A stretch of DNA of 64,000 nucleotides from Nevskia sp. GTDB taxonomy: Bacteria > Pseudomonadota > Gammaproteobacteria > Nevskiales > Nevskiaceae. The position numbers and the translations under genes are program-made. The DNA lies in assembly GCA_019689635.1 (NCBI GenBank), contig JADGHB010000013.1:1-64000 (forward strand), in the 5' to 3' direction. Below, in pieces: positions 1 to 9,466 of the stretch; the stretch's first letter is position 1; each line of letters opens with the position of its first letter. The notes under the pieces were generated by a model. It was not told where the DNA came from. It made no database searches and was given only the letters and a program-made list of their open reading frames with translations.

Positions 1-187
1 TTCTTGAGCTCGCGCAGCTCGCGGTACTTCTCGACGTCGCGCCAGTCTCGGGTACGGGCTCCGGGGATGGGGTTGCCTTCGGCATCCACTGCGGGGACGT
101 CTTCTTCGAAGCCCTCGACATCGTCGGCGAACTCGTCGAAGGGGGACTTGGGCGGCGGCTGCGGTTTTTTTCCGGGGCGTCCGGCCA
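1..187 (-). CDS. Short acidic hypothetical protein (3' end outside window)
   Basis: The reading frame starts at an ATG (complement of 185-187) and runs off the left edge, leaving 62 residues. It begins with a basic proline-rich stretch (MAGRPGKKPQPPPK), continues with an acidic part (DEFADDVEGFEEDV), and ends in a charged helix (RDWRDVEKYRELRELK). The acidic middle followed by a W-R-x-V/I-E helix recalls small PA3496-type conserved proteins, but this is only a resemblance. It is divergent from the NfeD gene. No function is proposed. Confidence 0.5.
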
Positions 188-312
188 TGCGTGCAGACTC
201 TCCGTGATCTCACATCTTGGGGACGCGCCTTTTAGCAGGCTTTCGCGCCGAAAGGAAGACCCCTCGCCCGAGCAGGGCCGGCGGCTTTATTTCCGCGGGC
301 TATACTCGCCGC

Positions 313-1641
313 ATGCTGCGCACCATCACCGCTGTCGGGTTCGCGCTCTGGGTTGCCGCCGCGCGGGCCGGGGGCGGGACCGTGGCCGCCGTGCTGGACA
401 TCCAGGGAGCGATCGGTCCGGCCACCAGCGGCTATTTCGAGAAAGCCTTGGCCCAGGCCGAGGCCGCCGGGGCGCAGGTGGTGATCCTGCGCCTGGATAC
501 GCCGGGCGGACTCGACGGTCCGATGCGCGACATCGTCAAGGCGATCCTCGCTGCGCCGGTGCCGGTGGTCGGTTACGTCGCGCCCGACGGGGCGCGCGCC
601 GCCAGCGCCGGCACCTACATCCTCTACGCCTGTCACCTGGCGGCGATGGCGCCGGCCACCAACCTCGGCGCTGCCACGCCGATTCCCGTCGGCGGTTCCT
701 GGCCGCTGTCCGGCAAACCCGAAGCGGGCGAGAAAAAAGCCGCGGCGCCTGAAGACGCCGAGGCGAGCAAGGCGATCAACGATGCCGTGGCCTATATTCG
801 AGGCCTGGCCGAGAAGCGCGGCCGCAACGCCGACTGGGCGGAATCCGCAGTGCGCGCGGCGGCGAGCTTAAGCGCCGAGGAAGCGTTGCGGCTCAAGGTG
901 GTGGACCTGCTGGCCGGCGACGTGCCGGACCTGCTGGCCAGGATCGACGGCCGCAGCGTGGTCACCGCGGCCGGCCGCGTGACGCTGCACACCGCCGACG
1001 CACGGATCGTGCGCATCGCGCCCGATTGGCGGATGCGCGCGCTGGCGGTGCTGACCAATCCCACCATCGCTTACGCCCTCCTGCTGATCGGCATCTACGG
1101 TCTGCTGCTGGAGGGCTACCACCCGGGTGCGGTACTGCCCGGCGTGACCGGCGGGATCGCGCTGCTGCTGGCGCTGTACGCCTTTCAAATCCTGCCGGTG
1201 AACTACGCCGGCCTGGCGCTGATCGCGCTCGGCGTGGCGCTGCTGATCGCGGAGATGTCGGCGCCGAGCTTCGGCGTGCTGGGTTTCGGCGGCATCGTCG
1301 CCTTCGTGCTGGGTTCGCTGTTGTTGCTGGACACCGGCGTGCCGGGGTTCGGCATCAATCTCGGCGTGATCGCCGGCATCGCGCTGTCCGCCGCGCTGGT
1401 GCTGCTCCTGACGCTGTATCTCATCTATCGCGCGCGCCGCGCGCCGGTGGTCACCGGAGGCTCGGCCATGATCGGCGAGACGGCCGTGGTGCTCGAGGCG
1501 CTGACCGGCGAAGGCTGGGCGCGAGTGCGCGGCGAACGCTGGCGCGTGCGCTGCGCGCGCCCGCTGCCCGCCGGCGCGAAGGCGCGCGTCGTCGGCGTGC
1601 AAGGGCTGACGCTGACCATCGAACCCATCGAGGACCGGTAA
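313..1641 (+). CDS. NfeD-family membrane-bound serine protease (ClpP-like domain plus NfeD OB-fold)
   Basis: This is a 442-residue long-form NfeD protein. An N-terminal signal peptide (about residues 1-20) is followed by a ClpP-class protease domain. The likely Ser nucleophile is S98 in ARAASAGTY and the likely general base is K168 in LAEKRGRN, matching the Ser-Lys dyad known for this family. Several hydrophobic segments follow (about 240-370), and then a C-terminal OB-fold ([10 protein letters not shown]...[13 protein letters not shown]). I chose the ATG at 313 because it opens the signal peptide; an upstream in-frame start at 217 adds an uncharacteristic basic stretch. The next gene, a slipin, starts 10 bp downstream. 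NfeD-slipin pairs are a known conserved couple in membrane quality control, so co-transcription is likely. Confidence 0.9.
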   Translation: MLRTITAVGFALWVAAARAGGGTVAAVLDIQGAIGPATSGYFEKALAQAEAAGAQVVILRLDTPGGLDGPMRDIVKAILAAPVPVVGYVAPDGARAASAGTYILYACHLAAMAPATNLGAATPIPVGGSWPLSGKPEAGEKKAAAPEDAEASKAINDAVAYIRGLAEKRGRNADWAESAVRAAASLSAEEALRLKVVDLLAGDVPDLLARIDGRSVVTAAGRVTLHTADARIVRIAPDWRMRALAVLTNPTIAYALLLIGIYGLLLEGYHPGAVLPGVTGGIALLLALYAFQILPVNYAGLALIALGVALLIAEMSAPSFGVLGFGGIVAFVLGSLLLLDTGVPGFGINLGVIAGIALSAALVLLLTLYLIYRARRAPVVTGGSAMIGETAVVLEALTGEGWARVRGERWRVRCARPLPAGAKARVVGVQGLTLTIEPIEDR

Positions 1642-1651
1642 GGGGGATCTC

Positions 1652-2407
1652 ATGTTCGCATTGATCGTGGTGCTGGTGATTTTCGGCGTGGTGCTGTTGA
1701 CTTCCTCGCTCAAGGTGCTGGCCGAGTACGAGCGCGGCGTGGTGTTGACGCTGGGCCGTTACACCGGCACCAAGGGGCCGGGCCTGGTGATTCTGATTCC
1801 CTTGATCCAGCGCATGTTGAAGGTGGATCTGCGCGTCAACGTGCTGGATGTGCCGCCGCAGGACGTGATCACCCGCGACAACGTCTCGGTGCGCGTCAAT
1901 GCGGTGATCTATTTCCGCGTGGTCGAGCCGGAGAAGGCGACGCTGCAAGTGGCGCAGTTCTACCAGGCCACCAATCTGCTCGCGCAGACCACGCTGCGTT
2001 CGGTGTTGGGGCAGCACGAGCTCGACGAGCTGCTCACTTCGCGCGAGAAGCTCAACGCCAACCTGCAGGAAATCCTCGACCAGGCCACCGACGCCTGGGG
2101 CATCAAGGTGACCAACGTCGAGATCAAGGACGTGGACATCAACGAGACCATGGTGCGCGCTATCGCGCGCCAGGCCGAGGCCGAGCGCGAGCGCCGCGCC
2201 AAGATCATCAACGCCGACGGCGAGCTGCAGGCCTCGGAGAAGCTGGCGCAGGCGGCGGCGACGCTGGCGCGCGAGCCGCAGGCGATCCAGTTGCGCTACT
2301 TGCAGACTTTGCTCGACATGTCGGCGCGCAACAGCAACACGGTCGTGTTCCCGCTGCCGATGGACTTGATCGGACCGCTGCTCGCCAAGCTCAACAAGCC
2401 CGGCTGA
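1652..2407 (+). CDS. Slipin (stomatin-like SPFH/band 7 protein)
   Basis: A 251-residue protein with one N-terminal membrane helix ([13 protein letters not shown]) followed directly by an SPFH domain ([44 protein letters not shown]). A helical tail ([15 protein letters not shown]) is typical of slipins and probably oligomerises at the inner membrane. The preceding gene encodes the long NfeD partner, whose family members cleave stomatin-like proteins. A GGGGAT-type ribosome site sits just before the ATG. The stop codon overlaps the end of the convergent subtilase gene by 17 bp. Confidence 0.93.
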   Translation: MFALIVVLVIFGVVLLTSSLKVLAEYERGVVLTLGRYTGTKGPGLVILIPLIQRMLKVDLRVNVLDVPPQDVITRDNVSVRVNAVIYFRVVEPEKATLQVAQFYQATNLLAQTTLRSVLGQHELDELLTSREKLNANLQEILDQATDAWGIKVTNVEIKDVDINETMVRAIARQAEAERERRAKIINADGELQASEKLAQAAATLAREPQAIQLRYLQTLLDMSARNSNTVVFPLPMDLIGPLLAKLNKPG

Positions 2408-4601
2408 GCCGGCGCCGCCACGCCGCCGCGGCCAACAACAGCAGGCTGGCCGGCGCGAACGCGCCGCCGCCGCCCTGGTGCTGGCTGGCCTGATAGGCGA
2501 GCGTGGAGCTGGCGTAATTTCCCACGCCGCCCTTGTTGGAGAAGGCGTTCAGCGTGTACTGCGCGCCCTGCGTCTGATCGTAGTCGATCACCGTCACGTA
2601 GTAGGTGCCGGGCTGGGGGTTGCGGATGTTGACGTACTCGTTGCCGCCCGGCGCCGCGCCGAGCTGGGCGTCCGGCTGGTTGACGTAATAAATCGATTGG
2701 CTGGTGTCGGCGCCGGGGATGTCGTTGACCGCCAGGTCGATGTCGTACTGCGGCGGCGCCTGGTAGCTGACCACGATGTCGATGTCGTTGCCGGCGCTGG
2801 CCTGGAACGTGAGCGTGTCGTCGCCGGCGGGCAGCGAAGTCAGCGTGTAATGCCAGGTGTGGAACCAGTCGTACAGGTCGGTGCCGATGGCCTGGGTTTG
2901 CGGCACGTTGTCGGCCAGCGTGCCCAGCTCCAGGGTGAAATGGCGCGTGGCGCTGTAACCGCCCAGCGCGGTCAGCGCCAGCGAGAAGTCCACGTATTGA
3001 TGGCCGGTGACGACCGAGGGCACGGTGACGTTGAACGTCGCCGTGGCGCTGTCCTGGCTGGCAAGGTTGGCGGCGAAGGTCACCGTCCCGCTGTTGACGG
3101 TCACGCCGCCCCCCGAGGCGCTCAGCGTTCCGCGCACCAGGGTGGCGGCCTGCCACAAGTTGGTCAGCGTGATCTGCAGGTCGGCAGTCTCGCCGGGATC
3201 GAGCACGCCGTTGCCGTCCGGGTCGTTGACCACCAGCACCGGCTCCAAGATCGGCACCGTCACCGGATTGCCGTTCTCGTCGGTGGAGGAATAGGTGGCG
3301 AACTGCTGCGGCTGGATCACCAGCGCCGGGCGCGCGGCGAGGTTCAACGACTGGGCGGCGTCGATGCGCCCGCCGGCGGTGCGCCGGTTCACCGGGCTCG
3401 CGCCATCGAGTCCGGCGTTCGCGCCCTCGATCAGCCGCGCGCGCGTTTCGATCGCGCTGGCGCCGCTGACGTAGTCGCGGATCAGGGCCGCCACCCCGGC
3501 GGCATAGGGCGTGGACAGCGAGGTGCCGGAAATGCCGGGTGCCGTGGTGTAGCCGCCGTGCAGCGTGGTGGTGACGATCTGCAAGCCCGGCGCGGCCACG
3601 TCCACCGTCACCGGCCCGTAAGTGCTGAAGCTGGCGATGTCGTCCTGGCGGTTGGTGGCCGCCACCGCCACGACATTGGGCAGACGGTAATTGGCCGGGT
3701 ATTCGGCGCCGGCGAAGTCGGTGTTGGAGTTCTCGTTGCCGGCGGCGGTGACGAACAGAATGTCGTTGGCGCCGAGCTTGGCGATCTCGTCGTGCTCGAT
3801 CTGGCTGTAGCCGGGGCCGCCGAAGCTGGCGTTGACGATCTGGGCGCCGTGGGCGATCGCGTAGTCCAGTGCCTGGATCTCGGAAGCGAGGTCATAGTTG
3901 AACTTCAGCGGCATGAGCTTCACGTTCCAGATCGCGCCGGCCACGCCGATGCCGTTGTTGCCCACCGCGCCGAGCGCGCCGGCGACCTCGGTGCCGTGAT
4001 CGTCCTGATCGCTGTCCGGGGAGACGTTCGTGTCGTTGTGGACGAAGTCGTAGCCGGCGATGAAATTGGCGGCGAGATCGGGGTGAGTGGTCTCGAAGCC
4101 ATCGTCGAGGATGGCCACGGTGACGGCGCCGTCGCCGGTGCGCGGGAAGCTGCCATCGCCGCTCGGATCCCAGGCCGGGAGCAAATTCAGATCCGCCCCC
4201 GGCGTGCCCGCCGGCCCGCCCTGGACGAAATTCGCCTGGCCGGTGTTGAGGATGCCCCACAGGTCGCCGAAATAAGTGTCGTCGGGGGTGACCTGCTTGG
4301 GATAGCGCAGGTAATTGGGTTCGGCGTATTTCACGTCCGATTCGCTGCGCAGCGTGGCGAGCGCGCCGGGTACGTCCATCGTCGCGGGCAGTTGCAGCAG
4401 TTCGATGCGCCCGCCGGCAAAGCTGCGCTTGGGCGTCATGCCGATGGCGGTCTGCAGCGCCTTGGTCTGCGCGAGGCTGGCGCTGTCGCGGTACTCGACC
4501 AGCACTTCACCGCTGCGGTACGGCGGCAGTGTGTGGCCACGCCAGGCAAAGGTCGGCCCACTGGCGGCGAGGAGACTGGCCATCAAGAACACGCGCTTCA
4601 T
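2391..4601 (-). CDS. Secreted S8 subtilisin-like protease with pre-peptidase C-terminal region and GlyGly-CTERM-like tail
   Basis: A 736-residue preproprotease. The order is signal peptide (1-19), an inhibitor-I9-like propeptide (about 30-97), an S8 catalytic domain with D166 (VAILDDGF), H202 (DDHGTEVAG), oxyanion N289 and S361 ([12 protein letters not shown]), beta-sandwich domains and a PPC-like module (about 590-690). It ends in [22 protein letters not shown], a glycine pair, hydrophobic helix and arginines as in GlyGly-CTERM (rhombosortase) sorting tails. The ATG at 4601 is preceded by GGGAGAG; an in-frame start 102 bp upstream would place non-signal sequence first. Proteins with such tails usually leave the cell by type II secretion, and gspA/gspB homologues lie at 25.3-27.9 kb. 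Confidence 0.92.
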   Translation of the reverse strand: MKRVFLMASLLAASGPTFAWRGHTLPPYRSGEVLVEYRDSASLAQTKALQTAIGMTPKRSFAGGRIELLQLPATMDVPGALATLRSESDVKYAEPNYLRYPKQVTPDDTYFGDLWGILNTGQANFVQGGPAGTPGADLNLLPAWDPSGDGSFPRTGDGAVTVAILDDGFETTHPDLAANFIAGYDFVHNDTNVSPDSDQDDHGTEVAGALGAVGNNGIGVAGAIWNVKLMPLKFNYDLASEIQALDYAIAHGAQIVNASFGGPGYSQIEHDEIAKLGANDILFVTAAGNENSNTDFAGAEYPANYRLPNVVAVAATNRQDDIASFSTYGPVTVDVAAPGLQIVTTTLHGGYTTAPGISGTSLSTPYAAGVAALIRDYVSGASAIETRARLIEGANAGLDGASPVNRRTAGGRIDAAQSLNLAARPALVIQPQQFATYSSTDENGNPVTVPILEPVLVVNDPDGNGVLDPGETADLQITLTNLWQAATLVRGTLSASGGGVTVNSGTVTFAANLASQDSATATFNVTVPSVVTGHQYVDFSLALTALGGYSATRHFTLELGTLADNVPQTQAIGTDLYDWFHTWHYTLTSLPAGDDTLTFQASAGNDIDIVVSYQAPPQYDIDLAVNDIPGADTSQSIYYVNQPDAQLGAAPGGNEYVNIRNPQPGTYYVTVIDYDQTQGAQYTLNAFSNKGGVGNYASSTLAYQASQHQGGGGAFAPASLLLLAAAAWRRRLSRAC

Positions 4602-4737
4602 ACGACTCTCCCTGCTTTGAGATCCTCGGATCTCGCTCAGCCCGAAGCCCCAGCCTCGAATGATGGGGCTGAATGGCGACTGAACGCGAACCTCATGACT
4701 CATTTTGACTCGCGTGTCCGAAAAAACGCGCGGGACC

Positions 4738-4746
4738 TGTTAAAAT
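4738..4746 (+). promoter_or_regulatory. Extended -10 promoter of tRNA-Ala
   Basis: TGTTAAAAT is a good extended -10 (TG, one base, TAAAAT). It lies 25 bp before the mature tRNA 5' end, so transcription would start near 4753. No convincing -35 sits at 17 bp spacing; TTGACT at 4705 is too far away. Confidence 0.5.
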
Positions 4747-4771
4747 GCGCGCGCATCGCAGCCATTGCCGT

Positions 4772-4847
<76 letters not shown>

Positions 4848-5063
4848 ATATCCAATTCTCCTTGCGGTCTTGCGGGCGGGAAAACGTAAGCCCGCCGCTC
4901 GCGCGATCGGCGGCATTGTTCGACCGACGCGCGACGGCTGCGCGCGGGCGTCTTGACCGGCCAGAGGACCGCAAGCCTCCTTCCATCGGCCGGGCTGCTC
5001 CAGGCGACGCGCGGCGGGCAAACTTCAGCCGCGTTTCCCAGCGCAGGGCTCGGGGAGGAGGGA

Positions 5064-7223
5064 ATGCTCCAATCGATCGATCACTGGCTCGCCGGCGTCG
5101 GGTTGCTGCCGCACGGTTACTGCATCGCCTGGCAACCTGCGTTGCTGTGGTCTTTGGTGATTTCGAACGTCATCATCGGTCTGTCTTACTACGCCATTCC
5201 GGTGGCGCTAGGCTGGTTCGTGCGCCGCGAGAAAGACCTGCGCTTCAACTGGATCTTCTGGCTGTTCGCGGCTTTCATTTTTGCCTGCGGCACCACCCAC
5301 TTCATCGACGCGGTCAGCATCTGGTGGCCCATTTACCGTCTGGATGCCGCGGTGCTCGACTTGACCGCCGGCGTTTCCTTGCTGACGGGCGTCTTGATCT
5401 GGCCGCTGATCCCGAAGGTCTCGCAGTTCCTGCACCAACGCCGGCGCGCCTTGGCGGCGCTCGACGAGAGCAACCAGCGCTTGTTCGCCTCGCTGCGGCA
5501 GATGCAACTCAAGCAGGCCCAGATCGAGGAAAACGAGCGCCGCTTCCGCCTGATCCTGGAGAACGCCCCGATCGGCATGGCCATCGTCGGCCTCGACGGC
5601 CGCTTCCTCCACGTCAACCGCGCGCTGTGCGCGATGCTCGGTTACGAGGAACCCGAGCTCCTGGCCAAAACTTTCCAGGAAATCACGCATCCCGGCGATC
5701 TCGCGCAGGACCTGGCGCACGTGCAGGCGCTGATCGAGGGCCGCGGCGAAACCTACCGCATGGAGAAGCGCTACTTCACCCGCTCCGGCGCGATCCTCCA
5801 CATCCAGCTCGACGTTTCGATCCTGCGCGACGCCGCCGGACGGCCGCTGTATTTCATCTCGCAGATCCAGGACGTGAGCGAGGCCAAGCGCATCACCGAG
5901 CAACTCGCTTACCAGGCAAGCCACGACGCGCTCACCGGGCTGCCCAACCGCCTGGCCTTCGAGCAGGCCTTGCGTGAGGTGCTGGCGACGCCCGCTCGCC
6001 AGGCGGGCCGCGATTTCCTGCTCTATCTCGACCTCGACCACTTCAAGCTGGTCAACGACGGTTGCGGCCATTTGGCCGGCGACCGGTTGCTGCGCGAATT
6101 CGCCGCTCTGCTCAAGTCGCGTCTGCGGCGCAACGATTTTCTGGCGCGCTTGGGAGGCGACGAGTTCGGCGTCCTGCTGCGCGACACCGATACCAAAGGC
6201 GTACGCCGGCTGTGCGAAGACCTGCTGCAGATGGCCGCCGATTACCGGCTCACTTACCGCCAGCGGACGTTCCAGATCGGCTTGTCGATCGGCGCGGCCG
6301 AAATCGTGCCGAGCGTGGCCGATCACGGGATCGTGCTGGCGCAGGCCGACACCGCCTGCTATGCGGCCAAGAACCGGGGCCGCGGCCGCTACTGCTTTTA
6401 CCATGATGACGATGCCGGCATCCGTCAGGCGCTCCACACGATGGACTGGGCGCAGCATGTTCAAACTGCGCTCGACCGGGACGGCTTCGTGCTTCACCTG
6501 CAGAAGATTTTCGATGAACAGCGCGGCGTGGTCGGCTACGAGGCGCTCCTGCGCCTGCACGGCGAGCGCGGCGAGCTGGTCCCGGCCGCAAATTTCTTGC
6601 CCACCGTCGAACGTCTCGGCTGGGTCAGCCGCATCGATCGCTGGGTCGTACGCCAAACCTTGAAGGTGATCCGGCGCTGGGACGACAAGGCCTTGCACAC
6701 GGGAAGCGCTACCGGGACGTGCCGAGATCCGGGCCGGTGCTCGATCTCGGTCAATCTCAGCGCGCGCAGCGCCGGCGATCCGATCTTCGCCGACTGGCTA
6801 TTGAGCGAGCTCGAACGCAGTATGGCCTCCCCGCAACGTTTGCGGTTCGAGATCACCGAGACCGAGCTGCTCGCCGCGGGCGAGCAGGAACTGCGACTGA
6901 TCTCCGAACTGCGGCAACGCGGATACGAGGTGTGGCTGGACGATTTCGGCGTGGGCTACAACTCTTTCGAACTGCTGCGACGCATGCAGGTGGACGGGAT
7001 CAAGATCGACGCGTCCTTCACCCGCGACCTGCTGCGCGATCCGGTGGACCGCGCCTTGGTCGAGGCCATCGTGTCCCTGGCTCGGCGGCTGGATCTCGAG
7101 CTGATCGCCGAAGGCGTCGAGGACGAACGCACTTGCCAGGAGCTGTGCGCCATGGGCGTGACGCAGTTCCAGGGGTACTACTTCCACAGCGCCGAAGAAG
7201 CCGAGGCCGCGCTCGCCGCCTGA
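5064..7223 (+). CDS. Ethylene-receptor-like membrane domain, PAS, GGDEF and EAL: c-di-GMP cyclase/phosphodiesterase
   Basis: A 719-residue signalling protein. The N-terminus has three membrane helices that align without gaps to the ethylene-binding domain of plant ETR1: C75 and H79 in ACGTTH match the copper ligands C65/H69, and Y42, I45 and P46 match the conserved residues of helix 1. The position of ETR1 D25 is N35. Next come a coiled segment (about 125-158), a PAS domain (about 160-280), a GGDEF domain with intact GGDEF and an RxxD inhibitory site (RRND), and an EAL domain with EALLRL, DDFGVGYNSF, GIKID and EGVED motifs. Both catalytic domains look active. ATG 5064 follows GGAGGAGGG. A USP gene with an FNR box lies just downstream. 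The sensed ligand is unknown. Confidence 0.9.
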   Translation: MLQSIDHWLAGVGLLPHGYCIAWQPALLWSLVISNVIIGLSYYAIPVALGWFVRREKDLRFNWIFWLFAAFIFACGTTHFIDAVSIWWPIYRLDAAVLDLTAGVSLLTGVLIWPLIPKVSQFLHQRRRALAALDESNQRLFASLRQMQLKQAQIEENERRFRLILENAPIGMAIVGLDGRFLHVNRALCAMLGYEEPELLAKTFQEITHPGDLAQDLAHVQALIEGRGETYRMEKRYFTRSGAILHIQLDVSILRDAAGRPLYFISQIQDVSEAKRITEQLAYQASHDALTGLPNRLAFEQALREVLATPARQAGRDFLLYLDLDHFKLVNDGCGHLAGDRLLREFAALLKSRLRRNDFLARLGGDEFGVLLRDTDTKGVRRLCEDLLQMAADYRLTYRQRTFQIGLSIGAAEIVPSVADHGIVLAQADTACYAAKNRGRGRYCFYHDDDAGIRQALHTMDWAQHVQTALDRDGFVLHLQKIFDEQRGVVGYEALLRLHGERGELVPAANFLPTVERLGWVSRIDRWVVRQTLKVIRRWDDKALHTGSATGTCRDPGRCSISVNLSARSAGDPIFADWLLSELERSMASPQRLRFEITETELLAAGEQELRLISELRQRGYEVWLDDFGVGYNSFELLRRMQVDGIKIDASFTRDLLRDPVDRALVEAIVSLARRLDLELIAEGVEDERTCQELCAMGVTQFQGYYFHSAEEAEAALAA

Positions 7224-7263
7224 CGCGATTCCCCCTGGCCGGAGGCGAACTTCCGCCTGCGGT

Positions 7264-7305
7264 TTGACCTGGATCAATGGGATCGTTCGCGGCCTCTTCT
7301 AGACT
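7264..7305 (+). promoter_or_regulatory. FNR-dependent promoter of the USP/cytochrome operon
   Basis: TTGACctggATCAA (7264-7277) is an FNR/Anr-type palindrome. TAGACT (7300-7305) lies 22 bp downstream, placing the predicted start at 7312 and the box centre at -41.5, the classical position for FNR activation. The 15-nt leader contains GGAACGGAGG before the GTG start at 7327. Confidence 0.8.
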
Positions 7306-7326
7306 GCGGTCGGAACGGAGGCGCAC

Positions 7327-8319
7327 GTGGACCCGAACGACGCACTGTTGACGATCCTTCCATCCGCAGGGGAACCGGGCGCGGCGGTTGCGCGCGCTTT
7401 GCAGCTGGCGCGCGCGAGCGGGGCGCCGCTGCACCTGTGCGCGCTGGTTTACGACCCCGCCGTGGACCTCGCCGCGGCCCGCGTCGGCCTGGCGTTGGCC
7501 GCGCACGCCCGCAACGACATCCTGCGCGCGCGCTTGTTCGAGCTCGAGCGCCAGGCGGCCGCGCTCGACGCCGGCGGCGTGACCATTCATTGCGACGTGC
7601 GCTGGGCCGCGGACGCCGCCGAAGCGGTGATCGCCAAGGCGCTGGAGATCGACGCTCGCACCGTGATCAAGGAGGTCCATCGCGAATCGGGCTTCAAGCG
7701 CGCGCTGTTCACGCCGCTCGACGGCCAGCTTTTGCGCTGGCTGCCGTGCGAGCTGCTGCTGGTCAACCCCCAGTCGCAACCCGCGATCCGACGCATGGCC
7801 GTGGCGCTCGACGTGCTCGCCGAGGCGCCGGAGGACGACGGCCTCAACCGGCGTATCCTGCGAGCGGCGCTGCGCCTGGCGGAGTATTTCGATGCGCGGC
7901 TGGACCTGGTTTCGGTGTTCCCCTTCCTGCCGACCTACAGCCGTGCGCTGATCGGGATGAGCGGCCTGTATCAGCAACTGGACGCCCAGCACCGCGAGGC
8001 TTTCGAGGCCTACTGCCGCATCCACCGGATTCCCGAAGACCGCCGGCACCGGCTGACCGGCGTTCCGGCGCTGGCGCTGGAGCAGTTCGCCGAACGGCAC
8101 GGCGTCGACTTGCTGGCGCTGGGCTCGGTGTACCGCAAGGGCTGGGAGCGCCTGCTGCTCGGCAGCACTGCCGAAAGCCTGGTGCAGGACATCGATGCCG
8201 ATACGCTGCTGGTCAAGCCGGCATGGGCGCTCGAAGCGCTCGACCGTGCGCTGGATCTCAAGGCCCTGCGCGAACGCCAGGCGCGCTTGCGGCTCGACGC
8301 CGAGGCCGCAGATGAGTAG
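7327..8319 (+). CDS. Tandem universal stress protein (UspE-like)
   Basis: A 330-residue cytoplasmic protein made of two Usp folds (about 1-145 and 158-305). The second has the nucleotide-binding signature region LALGSVYRKG...LLGSTAESLV. The first is degenerate at the phosphate-binding loop, as in UspE-type tandem proteins. The start is GTG 7327, preceded by GGAGG. The family is linked to survival under stress and anaerobiosis; a specific ligand cannot be read from the sequence. The downstream cytochrome gene overlaps the end by 8 bp, so the two are translationally coupled behind the FNR promoter. A paralogue with the same promoter design lies at 13640. Confidence 0.9.
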   Translation: MDPNDALLTILPSAGEPGAAVARALQLARASGAPLHLCALVYDPAVDLAAARVGLALAAHARNDILRARLFELERQAAALDAGGVTIHCDVRWAADAAEAVIAKALEIDARTVIKEVHRESGFKRALFTPLDGQLLRWLPCELLLVNPQSQPAIRRMAVALDVLAEAPEDDGLNRRILRAALRLAEYFDARLDLVSVFPFLPTYSRALIGMSGLYQQLDAQHREAFEAYCRIHRIPEDRRHRLTGVPALALEQFAERHGVDLLALGSVYRKGWERLLLGSTAESLVQDIDADTLLVKPAWALEALDRALDLKALRERQARLRLDAEAADE

Positions 8320-9124
8320 GGCCCGCGCCGCGCGCCGCGCGAGCTTCCGTATCGCGCTGCTCGCTTTTGCTTGGGCGCTGCCGCCGGCGGCGACCGTTGC
8401 GGCTCCTTCGAGCCCGGCCCCCGCCGACGTCGCTGCGCTGTCGGACGCCGCGCTCGCCGCCTTGCAAGACCGCGTGCGCCTCCTGCAGGACGAATTGGCG
8501 CAGATTCCGAAGCACGAGAACGACGACGCGCGGCGCGCGATGGTGACCCACTGGGAGGCGGTGCAGGATCTCGTGCGCGCACAGCTTCGCGCGCTGTCGC
8601 CGCCGCCCACCGGCGCCGAGGGCTTCGAGCTCGCCTACGGTTCCGCGGTCGGCTGCAGCCTGCCGCCGGACATGGATCTGGACATCTACAGGCAGCAGAT
8701 GCGGGACCTGCTGTTCGATTTGCAAGCGGGGTTGACCGGCGTCACGCAGCTCGCCGGAGCGCAGGCGCGCGCGGGCCGCCTCGCGGACCTGTGGGTCAGC
8801 GCCTACCGGCGCCTGCAGACGCTGCGCGGCATGGGCTGGCTGTACGGGAAACCCGCGCCGAGCGCCGCCGCCGAGCGGCCGCTGCCGGCCTCGGCGTCCG
8901 AAGGCGCCTTCCTGCTGCGCCGCTACTGCACTCAGTGCCATGCCCAGCCGACGCCGGCCCTGCACAGCGCCAACGAGTGGCAGGGCGTGGCGGCGATGAT
9001 GAAAGCGCACATGGCGCTGGCCAAGGCGTCCGGCAGCGTGCCCGTGCAAGTGCCTACGCAGCGCGAACTGAGCTTGATTCTCACCTATCTGGAGGACTAC
9101 GGCTGCACGCCGGGCGGCGATTGA
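8312..9124 (+). CDS. Periplasmic c-type cytochrome-like protein
   Basis: A 270-residue exported protein with a basic N-terminus and hydrophobic signal (RIALLAFAWALPPAATVAA). The middle is helical and not assigned to a family. Near the C-terminus is one haem c motif, CTQCH (in RRYCTQCHAQPTPALHS), followed by a helix containing MMKAHM that could supply a distal Met. The haem domain is short, about 75 residues. ATG 8312 overlaps the USP stop, so expression should follow the FNR promoter at 7264. A monohaem electron carrier or redox sensor is plausible; the partner is unknown. Confidence 0.75.
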   Translation: MSRARAARRASFRIALLAFAWALPPAATVAAPSSPAPADVAALSDAALAALQDRVRLLQDELAQIPKHENDDARRAMVTHWEAVQDLVRAQLRALSPPPTGAEGFELAYGSAVGCSLPPDMDLDIYRQQMRDLLFDLQAGLTGVTQLAGAQARAGRLADLWVSAYRRLQTLRGMGWLYGKPAPSAAAERPLPASASEGAFLLRRYCTQCHAQPTPALHSANEWQGVAAMMKAHMALAKASGSVPVQVPTQRELSLILTYLEDYGCTPGGD

Positions 9125-9141
9125 CCAGGTCGAAAGCGCGA

Positions 9142-9198
9142 CCGCCGCCCGCTCCTGCGAGGGTGGCGTGGAGGCGGGCGTGCGGCGCAGGTTTTTTT
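9142..9198 (+). terminator. Rho-independent terminator-like hairpin after the cytochrome gene
   Basis: A G+C-rich stem (CCGC-CGCCCGC paired with GCGGGCG-t-GCGG, with an alternative CCTGCG/CGCAGG pairing) is followed at once by seven T residues at 9192-9198. It ends at the stop codon of the convergent 89-residue gene. Confidence 0.5.
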
Positions 9199-9466
9199 AG
9201 CTCTTGAGCGCGTTTTTGAGGCTGGTGTAACCGGCGACCAGCGCGTCGATCAGGCGCTGACTCGCGGCGTCGATCTCGGCTTTCGAATCGCGGGCGGCGA
9301 CTGCGGCGCGGCCGAGACGTTCCTTCAGTTCGGCTCTTTTCTGCTCCAGCCGATCCCACTCGCTCTTGAGATCGGCGCGCAACAGATGCGCTTGCAGCGC
9401 GAGCTCGTCGCGCAGCAGCTCCAGCGCCTGCAGGTTGTTGTGGATCGCGGTCTTGACTCGTGACAT
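9197..9466 (-). CDS. Small coiled-coil hypothetical protein, putative FNR-regulated
   Basis: An 89-residue soluble protein with no signal peptide or membrane helix. It is almost entirely helical with heptad-like leucines (LQALELLRDELALQAHLLR, WDRLEQKRAELKERLGR) and rich in K, R, E and A. I do not recognise a named family. The ATG at 9466 is preceded by AGGAG. Upstream on the same strand is an FNR box (9663-9676) with a TAGCCT -10 at the same spacing seen at the USP promoters, predicting a leader of about 160 nt. It is convergent with the cytochrome gene. A role in low-oxygen stress is inferred from context only. Confidence 0.7.
   Translation of the reverse strand: MSRVKTAIHNNLQALELLRDELALQAHLLRADLKSEWDRLEQKRAELKERLGRAAVAARDSKAEIDAASQRLIDALVAGYTSLKNALKS

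Noticed and set aside
9122-9135. TTGACcaggTCGAA as a further FNR box
   Set aside because: The second half-site does not match (TCGAA rather than GTCAA or ATCAA), and it directly follows the cytochrome stop codon with no gene to serve.
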